DNA of 13,051 nt from Flavobacterium psychrophilum (GTDB lineage: Bacteria > Bacteroidota > Bacteroidia > Flavobacteriales > Flavobacteriaceae), in the NCBI GenBank assembly GCA_945861915.1, contig CAMAWK010000045.1:1-13051 (forward strand), in the 5' to 3' direction. How positions within the stretch are numbered: position 1 is the stretch's first letter; each line of letters opens with the position of its first letter. This document shows, one piece after another, positions 8,383 through 13,051 of this stretch. The position numbers and the translations under genes were made by a program. Below the pieces are notes generated by a model. The model did not search any database. It worked only from the letters and a program-made list of their open reading frames with translations, and was not told the origin of the DNA.

Positions 8383-8390
8383 TAAAAATA
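8383..8390 (-). promoter_or_regulatory. Probable -7 element of the symporter promoter
   Basis: On the minus strand this reads TATTTTTA, one base from the Bacteroidetes -7 consensus TAnnTTTG. It lies 24 bp downstream of the ACTG edge of the candidate operator at 8412-8430, the same spacing as upstream of galK. No TTG -33 element is found at the usual distance. It would give a leader of about 105 nt. Confidence 0.55.
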
Positions 8391-8411
8391 GCATAATACT
8401 TGACTTTTACA

Positions 8412-8430
8412 TTACAGTACCTACCAGTTT
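8412..8430. promoter_or_regulatory. Candidate GntR operator, copy 1 (symporter / gntR intergenic)
   Basis: CAGTACCTACCAGTTT at 8415-8430 is identical over 16 bp to 11934-11949 upstream of galK. The full box is a direct repeat of TACCAGT with 10-bp period; here the left copy is degenerate (TTACAGT). It lies 29 bp upstream of the gntR start codon and about 140 bp upstream of the symporter start, so one site may serve both genes. Assignment to the adjacent GntR protein is inferred from position and recurrence. Confidence 0.75.
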
Positions 8431-8459
8431 ATTTGTATCTTGCCTAAAAACTATTTCGA

Positions 8460-9458
8460 ATGAAAATAATCTCTATCTATAAAAATAATAGGTCGCCCAT
8501 TTACAAACAAATTATTTTCTCTATTGAAAAGGCAATTGAAGAGAAAAGAATAAAAATAAATGACAGACTTCCATCGATAAATAAGGTTTGTATAGAGTTT
8601 TCATTGTCGCGAGACACTGTTTTACAGGCGTATGATGAATTGAAAAAAAGAGGAATTATTTATGCCATTCCCGGAAAAGGATATTATGTTAAGAGTTTGG
8701 GTGTAAGTATCAAAAACAAAGTGTTTTTGCTTTTTGACGAATGGACTGCTTTTAAGGAAGATTTATACAATTCATTTATCAATAAATTAGGAGCAAATGT
8801 ACAGGTAGATATTTATTTTCATCATTTTAATGAAATAGTTTTCCAAAAATTAATAAATGAAAGTAACGGAAACTATACCAAATATGTGGTAATGCCATCA
8901 AATTTTAGAGAAATAAATTCTCTCTTACACACCCTACCAGTTCAAGATGTTTACATTTTAGACCAAACCAATCCTGAGTTGACTAAATTTTCTTATGTTG
9001 CTCAAAATTTTATAAAAGACATTTACAACGCCCTTTTAGAAGGTAAATCGAGATTGGATTTATATCAAAAATTAATTTTGATTTTCCCCGGTTCTAGAGA
9101 ACCTTTAGAAATGAAAATTGGGTTCGAAAAATTTTGTGTTAATCACAATTTTGAATATGAAATCATACCTGAATTTAACAATTATGAAATCAAAAAAGGT
9201 CAGGCTTTTGTCATCCCAAACGACAGAGATTTGGTACAAGTAATTGAGCAATCAAAACTAAATGGACTAAAAATCGGGCAGGATATTGGCATTATTTCAT
9301 ACAATGAAACTCCGTTGAAAAAAGTAGTTGAAAACGGAATTACAACCATTTCTACCGATTTTGAAAAAATGGGCGAACTGCTTGCTACTATGATTTTAGA
9401 GGGTGAAAATAAACAAATAGAAAATAAATGTTATTTAAAACTCAGAAACTCACTCTGA
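8460..9458 (+). CDS. GntR-family transcriptional regulator with LacI-like sugar-sensing domain
   Basis: A 332-residue regulator. Residues about 8-79 form a GntR winged helix: PIYKQIIFSIEKAIEEKRI, then the helix-turn-helix SINKVCIEFSLSRDTVLQAYDEL (about 39-61), ending in the wing GIIYAIPGKGYYVKS. The remaining 250 residues resemble the periplasmic-binding-protein/LacI fold of AraR-type GntR proteins. They include a late segment ISYNETPLKKVVENGITTISTDFEKMGELLATMILEG and the closing LKLRNSL, which matches the usual RxS end of such domains. No FadR-type helical or UTRA domain is seen. It is probably a cytoplasmic sensor of galactose or a Leloir intermediate, judged from its place between the symporter and galT-galK. 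The candidate operator lies just upstream, so autoregulation is plausible. Whether it activates or represses cannot be read directly. Confidence 0.9.
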   Translation: MKIISIYKNNRSPIYKQIIFSIEKAIEEKRIKINDRLPSINKVCIEFSLSRDTVLQAYDELKKRGIIYAIPGKGYYVKSLGVSIKNKVFLLFDEWTAFKEDLYNSFINKLGANVQVDIYFHHFNEIVFQKLINESNGNYTKYVVMPSNFREINSLLHTLPVQDVYILDQTNPELTKFSYVAQNFIKDIYNALLEGKSRLDLYQKLILIFPGSREPLEMKIGFEKFCVNHNFEYEIIPEFNNYEIKKGQAFVIPNDRDLVQVIEQSKLNGLKIGQDIGIISYNETPLKKVVENGITTISTDFEKMGELLATMILEGENKQIENKCYLKLRNSL

Positions 9459-9510
9459 TTTTAATTCGTGTTTCGAATATTAAACGACTGAATTTATCAA
9501 GAAAAATATT

Positions 9511-9537
9511 CCTGCAAGGTTTTAAAAACCTTGTAGG
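9511..9537. repeat. Palindromic repeat A downstream of gntR and galT
   Basis: CCTGCAAGGTTT (9511-9522) pairs with AAACCTTGTAGG (9526-9537) through 12 positions, one of them a G-U pair, with a 3-base loop. It lies between the convergent gntR and galT genes. The sequence after it is only moderately T-rich, so intrinsic termination would be weak. From general knowledge, CCTGCAAGGTTTT palindromes recur in Bacteroidetes genomes. Confidence 0.7.
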
Positions 9538-9558
9538 TGTGTCTTCTTGACATAAATA

Positions 9559-9587
9559 CCTGCAAGGTCAAAAAAAGACCTTGCAGG
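9559..9587. repeat. Palindromic repeat B, near-copy of repeat A
   Basis: CCTGCAAGGTC (9559-9569), a loop of seven A, GACCTTGCAGG (9577-9587): a perfect 11-bp stem. It shares the CCTGCAAGGT arm with repeat A, 48 bp away, so the arms of the two hairpins can also pair with each other. It lies 13 bp past the galT stop and could end transcription from either side, although U-tracts are poor on both strands. Confidence 0.7.
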
Positions 9588-9600
9588 AAAATTAAAAAAA

Positions 9601-10650
9601 TTATTTGCTTTTATAATGTATGTCTGAACAACTTCTCAAAGCATCAGCACTTTTTTCTGGAGTAATATCTCTTTGAGATTCGCCCATCATTTCGTAACCT
9701 ACCATAAACTTTTTTACTGTTGCCGAACGAAGTAATGGCGGATAAAAATGCATGTGAAATTGCCACTCTGGATGTGGTTTATTATCAGTTGGTGCTTGAT
9801 GTATTCCTGAAGAATACGGGAAAGAAGTATTGAAAAGGTTGTCGTATTTTATGGTTAATTGTTTCAAAATTACCGCAAAAGCCGATTTTTCGATTTCATT
9901 AAATTCAGTGACAATAGAAACATGTCTTTTGGCAATAATCATGGTTTCAAAAGGCCAAATTGCCCAAAAAGGAACCAAAGCTACGAAATGTTCATTCTCG
10001 ATAACAATTCGTTCTTTTAGCTTTAACTCTTGTTCTAAATAATCTAATAGTAAGTTCGAGTTGTTTTTAGCAAAATAATCGCTCAAACTGTTATGTGTTT
10101 TTTCAACTTGTGTTGGCAAAGAAGATTGAGCCCAAATTTGACCGTGCGGATGCGGATTACTACATCCCATAACACTTCCTTTGTTTTCAAAAATTTGAAC
10201 GTAGTTAATGTAATCTACAGCACCTAATTCTGAATATTGTTTTTGCCAAGCGGTGATTACACTTTCTATTTCAGTATTCGTTAATTCCGGCAAAGTGAGG
10301 TTATGATTGGGAGAAAAACAAACAACTTTTGCAATCCCACGCTCAGATTTAGCAATAAAAAACGAATCCGTATTTACTTCTTGTTGCTCGATAACATCTT
10401 CTTTTAATGCAGCAAAATCATTATCAAAAACAAAACAATTTTCATATTGGTCATTAATTTCGCCATTGGCACGAACATTCCCCGGACATAAATAACACTC
10501 AGGATCATACGAAGGTAAAGTATTAGTTGCAATAACTTCATTTTGCCCTTGCCATGGTCTTTTCGCTCGATGAGGAGAAACCAATACCCATTCATTGATT
10601 AATGGATTATATCTTCTGTGCGGATCTTCGTTTATATCAAATTTTTTCAT
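9601..10650 (-). CDS. galT: Galactose-1-phosphate uridylyltransferase
   Basis: A 349-residue HIT-superfamily enzyme transferring UMP from UDP-glucose to galactose-1-phosphate. It belongs to the E. coli GalT type (class I): RRYNPLINEWVLVSPHRAKRPWQG at the N-terminus, the zinc ligands C52 and C55 in CYLCPGN, H116 in SPNH and H167, and the active-site motif NPHPHGQIW with the nucleophilic histidine H169. The C-terminal HPEWQFHMHFYPPLLRS motif carries further metal-binding histidines. The length matches the E. coli enzyme. It starts 4 bp after the galK stop, so translation is probably coupled. It ends next to two palindromic repeats shared with the convergent gntR. It is cytoplasmic, and no key residue is missing. 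Confidence 0.97.
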   Translation of the reverse strand: MKKFDINEDPHRRYNPLINEWVLVSPHRAKRPWQGQNEVIATNTLPSYDPECYLCPGNVRANGEINDQYENCFVFDNDFAALKEDVIEQQEVNTDSFFIAKSERGIAKVVCFSPNHNLTLPELTNTEIESVITAWQKQYSELGAVDYINYVQIFENKGSVMGCSNPHPHGQIWAQSSLPTQVEKTHNSLSDYFAKNNSNLLLDYLEQELKLKERIVIENEHFVALVPFWAIWPFETMIIAKRHVSIVTEFNEIEKSAFAVILKQLTIKYDNLFNTSFPYSSGIHQAPTDNKPHPEWQFHMHFYPPLLRSATVKKFMVGYEMMGESQRDITPEKSADALRSCSDIHYKSK

Positions 10651-10654
10651 AATC

Positions 10655-11821
10655 TTATAAAGTATAAAGTGTTGTGCCGTTTGTTATTTTAACATCGTAG
10701 TTTTTCAATTCTATTTGGAATTTATCAAAATACAATGGTTTGATTTTGTTTTTAATTTCTTCTTCATGCCCTTTTTTAACTAAATTAATTGTACAACCAC
10801 CAAAGCCGCCTCCCATTAATCGGGAACCAATAATAGCTGTTTCTGATTTAGCAAAATCGACCAAAAAATCTAGTTCTTCACAACTTACTTCATATTCTCT
10901 TGACAATCCATCATGTGTTTCAAAAAGTAGCTGACCTAATTCTTCGATGTTCCCGTTATCCAATGCTACACAAGCTTTTGAAACTCTCGCAATTTCTTTT
11001 ACAACATAGTGACATCGTACAAAAACATCGCCTTCCAACTGATCTTTTACAGCAAAAAGATGTTCTTCGGTACAATCTCTAAAACTTTTTATTTCAGGGA
11101 ATTTTTTATTTACTACCGAAATACCATAATCACAATCTTCTCTGCGTTTGTTGTAAGCAGAGGAAACCAGAGAATGTTTCACGTTACTGTCTAATAAAAC
11201 AAGTGAATAATCTCCAAAATCGGCATTGTGGTATTCATATTCCAATGTTTTACAATCAATTTTGATTACTTTATTTTCAAGCCCTAAGACACTGGCAAAC
11301 TGATCCATAACCCCACAGTTAATCCCAACCCAATGTTCTGCTTTTTGCCCCATTAATGCAATATTAACTAGCTCAATAGTAAGGTTGTTTAACTCTTTTA
11401 CACCTTTCAAAAACCCACATTCTAATGCAGCAGAAGATGATAATCCAGAACCTGACGGAATGTTGCTGCTAAAAACACAATTTAAACCTTCGAATTGAAA
11501 ACCATTTAAATGCAGTTGATTCACAACTCCACGAATATAATTTGTCCAAACTTTATCATCTAAACTTTGTTCTTTAGAAAAATCGGCTGAAAATTCATCA
11601 TTTATGTCTAAAGCAATAATTCTAGAAGTATTGGTTTTGCTTTTTTCAAATGCAAAACAAATGATTTTATCTATGGCTGCGGGTAACACAAATCCATCAT
11701 TATAGTCAATGTGTTCTCCTATAATATTAATTCTTCCCGGAGATAAAATCACTTTTTCAGGCGCATTCCCAAAATGTTTCTGAAAAGCTTGTTTGGTTTT
11801 TTCTATTAATTGGTTATCCAT
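10655..11821 (-). CDS. galK: Galactokinase
   Basis: A 388-residue GHMP kinase phosphorylating alpha-D-galactose at C1 with ATP. The galactokinase signature SPGRINIIGEHIDYNDGFVLP is at residues 27-47 (R30, E36, H37, D39). The ATP-binding GHMP loop IPSGSGLSSSAALE spans 121-134. The catalytic base is D173 in GINCGVMDQFAS, and the C-terminal GHMP motif is LMGGGFGGCTI. The length is normal for the family. It is the first gene of a galK-galT operon, preceded by a candidate -7 element and the operator copy 2. The start MDNQLIEK at 11821 fits the usual short N-terminal extension before the signature. It is cytoplasmic and complete. Confidence 0.97.
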   Translation of the reverse strand: MDNQLIEKTKQAFQKHFGNAPEKVILSPGRINIIGEHIDYNDGFVLPAAIDKIICFAFEKSKTNTSRIIALDINDEFSADFSKEQSLDDKVWTNYIRGVVNQLHLNGFQFEGLNCVFSSNIPSGSGLSSSAALECGFLKGVKELNNLTIELVNIALMGQKAEHWVGINCGVMDQFASVLGLENKVIKIDCKTLEYEYHNADFGDYSLVLLDSNVKHSLVSSAYNKRREDCDYGISVVNKKFPEIKSFRDCTEEHLFAVKDQLEGDVFVRCHYVVKEIARVSKACVALDNGNIEELGQLLFETHDGLSREYEVSCEELDFLVDFAKSETAIIGSRLMGGGFGGCTINLVKKGHEEEIKNKIKPLYFDKFQIELKNYDVKITNGTTLYTL

Positions 11822-11901
11822 AATTTTAAATTATATGTTTTGGTTTAGCTTTTAGCGGGTTTTTACAAATTGAATTAAAAAAAAATGCAAAATTTGGATT
11901 T

Positions 11902-11909
11902 CAAAAATA
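11902..11909 (-). promoter_or_regulatory. Probable -7 element of the galK-galT promoter
   Basis: On the minus strand this reads TATTTTTG, an exact match to the Bacteroidetes -7 consensus TAnnTTTG. It lies 24 bp downstream of the candidate operator edge (CAGT at 11934-11937). No TTG is seen in the -33 region, where the operator abuts instead. The implied leader is about 75 nt. Confidence 0.6.
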
Positions 11910-11930
11910 ACTCATTTTAACATTAATACT

Positions 11931-11950
11931 TACCAGTACCTACCAGTTTG
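11931..11950. promoter_or_regulatory. Candidate GntR operator, copy 2 (upstream of galK)
   Basis: TACCAGTACCTACCAGTTTG: two perfect TACCAGT boxes (11931-11937 and 11941-11947) in direct orientation with a 10-bp period, so they fall on the same face of the helix. Sixteen bases are identical to 8415-8430 in the symporter/gntR gap. It is 110 bp upstream of the galK start. Confidence 0.78.
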
Positions 11951-11983
11951 TTGCATTTTACAACCACTTCGTATTTACATCTG

Positions 11984-12003
11984 TGTAGGTTAACAAACCT
12001 ACA
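11984..12003. repeat. Inverted repeat upstream of the galK promoter
   Basis: TGTAGGTT (11984-11991), loop AACA, AACCTACA (11996-12003): a perfect 8-bp stem. It lies between the terminator of the secreted-protein gene and operator copy 2. Its GTAGGT arm partly resembles the GGTAGGT core of the operator. It may be an additional protein-binding site or a second terminator hairpin; I cannot choose between these. Confidence 0.45.
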
Positions 12004-12047
12004 AAAAAAATGCTCATAGAAAAATCGAAAGGACTTTTCTATGAGCA
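12003..12047 (-). terminator. Strong intrinsic terminator after the DOMON/T9SS gene
   Basis: TGCTCATAGAAAA (12011-12023) and TTTTCTATGAGCA (12035-12047) form a perfect 13-bp stem with an 11-base loop. On the minus strand it is followed by eight T (12010-12003). It lies about 40 bases after the stop of the secreted-protein gene and should insulate galK from it. Confidence 0.9.
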
Positions 12048-12087
12048 ATAAATTTTCAGTGAAAATTAAAAGTGCTTTTTCAGTAAA

Positions 12088-12831
12088 TTATTCAATAATT
12101 ATCTTCTTCCAAGCCTTGTCTGAATCACTTTGAAGTTCTAACAAGTATACGCCTGATTGTAAGTTTTTCAAGTTAATTTCGTTGTTTTTAGAATTGCCTT
12201 CTAATTCGACAGTCTCAACCAAAGAACCTATTTGCGAATAAACCGTCAGTTTTTTTAAGAATGACTTAGATTCAATTTTGAAAGTACCATTTGACGGATT
12301 TGGATAAACGGATGCAGAGTTTAGAGAAAAGTCTTCTACGCCCAAGCTAGTTCTAGTTAACGTTCTAGAGGAGCGAGTGCCATTACTATGATAACCTAAT
12401 GTAGCATCATCTCCCAATCCATATATAATAGAGATAGAAGCAGAAGAATTAACAAAAGTAAAATCACCCGAAGAGGTTAATGGTCTTGTAGCAACTATGG
12501 TTCTAGTTGATGAAGGTGCTGAATCGGATACAATAGTCCAACTTTGAGAAGCATCCGCAGAAGGTGTAGTTCTCCCACCTGAAGTATAATCTCTATTAGA
12601 AGCATCACTCCAAATAAACATGTCGGTTGCAGAACTCATCGAAGTTCCTCCAAAACCGATTCCAAGCCATAAATCTTTTGGACCTGTCAACGTTAAAGTA
12701 ACATTAGTTGCGTCTGTGTCAATTTTTACTGACATTGTACCGGTTAAAGTGACTGTTCCAGTAGTAAAAGATTGTGCAAAAGTGGCGAAAAAAACCAGTA
12801 AGGCTACAATCGAAAATAATTGTTTTTTCAT
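12088..12831 (-). CDS. Secreted DOMON-domain protein with T9SS C-terminal sorting domain
   Basis: A 247-residue exported protein. Residues 1-20 are a Sec signal peptide (MKKQLFSIVALLVFFATFAQ). Residues about 24-150 look like a DOMON beta-sandwich, with LWLGIGFGGTSMSSATDMFIW near the start and IIYGLGDDATLGYHSNGTRS at the end. In heme-binding DOMON proteins (cellobiose dehydrogenase cytochrome, AIR12) the iron ligands are a Met before the GAD-like motif and a late His; M65 and H148 are in suitable positions. Residues about 173-247 are a type IX secretion sorting domain: VYPNPSNGTFKIES, then LQSGVYLLELQSDSDKAWKKIIIE. It should therefore be on the cell surface or released. It starts 7 bp after an ankyrin-repeat gene and ends at a strong terminator. 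The function may be extracellular electron transfer or sugar binding; no catalytic partner domain is present. Confidence 0.88.
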   Translation of the reverse strand: MKKQLFSIVALLVFFATFAQSFTTGTVTLTGTMSVKIDTDATNVTLTLTGPKDLWLGIGFGGTSMSSATDMFIWSDASNRDYTSGGRTTPSADASQSWTIVSDSAPSSTRTIVATRPLTSSGDFTFVNSSASISIIYGLGDDATLGYHSNGTRSSRTLTRTSLGVEDFSLNSASVYPNPSNGTFKIESKSFLKKLTVYSQIGSLVETVELEGNSKNNEINLKNLQSGVYLLELQSDSDKAWKKIIIE

Positions 12832-12838
12832 GATAATT

Positions 12839-13051
12839 TTATTTTAAAAGATTAATAATAGTTTCATCTCCGGAAAAGACAGCATATTCAAAAGCTGTTT
12901 TCCCTTCATTGTCTAGTTGTGATTTAGACGCATTGTATTTCAATAATAACTGTATAAGTTCTACATTTTTAAACTGAACTGCATAAATTAAAGCTGTAGT
13001 TCCTTGTTTGTTTGTCAAGTTTGGATTTGCTTTTTTCTCTAAAAGTAAACT
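12839..13051 (-). CDS. Ankyrin-repeat protein, C-terminal part (runs off the window)
   Basis: Translating the minus strand from the right edge gives 70 residues and a stop at 12841-12839. The sequence contains LLLEKKANPNLTNKQGTTAL, then IYAVQFKNVELIQLLLKYNAS, then a repeat with NEGKTAFEYAVFSGDETIINLLK. This is the ankyrin pattern (G-x-T-A-L-x-x-A, then a second helix ending LLL), covering the last two to three repeats. The start and any signal peptide lie outside the window, so the cell location is unknown. The stop is 7 bp before the start of the DOMON/T9SS gene, so they are probably one transcript. Confidence 0.85.
   Translation of the reverse strand, partial: SLLLEKKANPNLTNKQGTTALIYAVQFKNVELIQLLLKYNASKSQLDNEGKTAFEYAVFSGDETIINLLK

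Noticed and set aside
8933..8942. CCTACCAGTT inside the gntR coding sequence, resembling one operator box
   Set aside because: It is a single box in translated sequence with no paired copy or nearby promoter element; it could be an internal site, but chance is the safer reading.
9511..9587. CRISPR-like array
   Set aside because: Only two palindromic units are present, with no regular repeat-spacer structure and no cas genes.

Overview
The window looks like chromosomal DNA of a Flavobacterium-like member of the Bacteroidetes. The evidence is low GC with A/T-rich gaps, gene starts without clear Shine-Dalgarno sequences, TAnnTTTG-type -7 elements, a secreted protein with a type IX secretion (T9SS) C-terminal sorting domain, and proteins that read like flavobacterial versions of their families. 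No rRNA, tRNA, CRISPR array, transposase or phage gene was seen.

Layout. Positions 1-616 (minus) hold the N-terminal part of a membrane-anchored metallophosphoesterase. Divergent from it is polA (762-3608, plus), a complete DNA polymerase I with 5'-nuclease, proofreading and polymerase motifs. Its inter-domain linker carries two palindromic GC-rich repeat-like elements read in frame. Next is a small DUF1493-like protein with a membrane tail (3699-4124, plus).

From 4274 to 11821 lies a complete galactose utilisation locus. It holds galM and galE (minus), a vSGLT-type Na+/galactose symporter (minus), a divergent GntR-type regulator with a LacI-like sensor domain (plus), and galT and galK (minus, galK-galT 4 bp apart). 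The symporter imports galactose. GalM interconverts the anomers, GalK makes galactose-1-phosphate, GalT exchanges it with UDP-glucose, and GalE regenerates UDP-glucose, giving the full Leloir pathway.

A 16-bp identical sequence, part of a TACCAGT direct repeat with 10-bp period, lies upstream of both the symporter and galK. In both places it sits exactly 24 bp upstream of a TATTTTTR -7 element, and neither promoter has a recognisable -33 element. This is the likely operator of the adjacent GntR regulator, and the geometry suggests activation.

The right end (minus) has the C-terminus of an ankyrin-repeat protein followed 7 bp later by a secreted DOMON-domain protein with candidate Met/His heme ligands and a T9SS tail, ending at a strong terminator.

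Palindromic elements are frequent: two inside polA, two nearly identical hairpins between gntR and galT, and a GC-rich cluster between the DUF1493 gene and galM. They look like dispersed REP-like repeats, but a genome-wide copy count is needed to show it. No gap between genes exceeds 300 bases.
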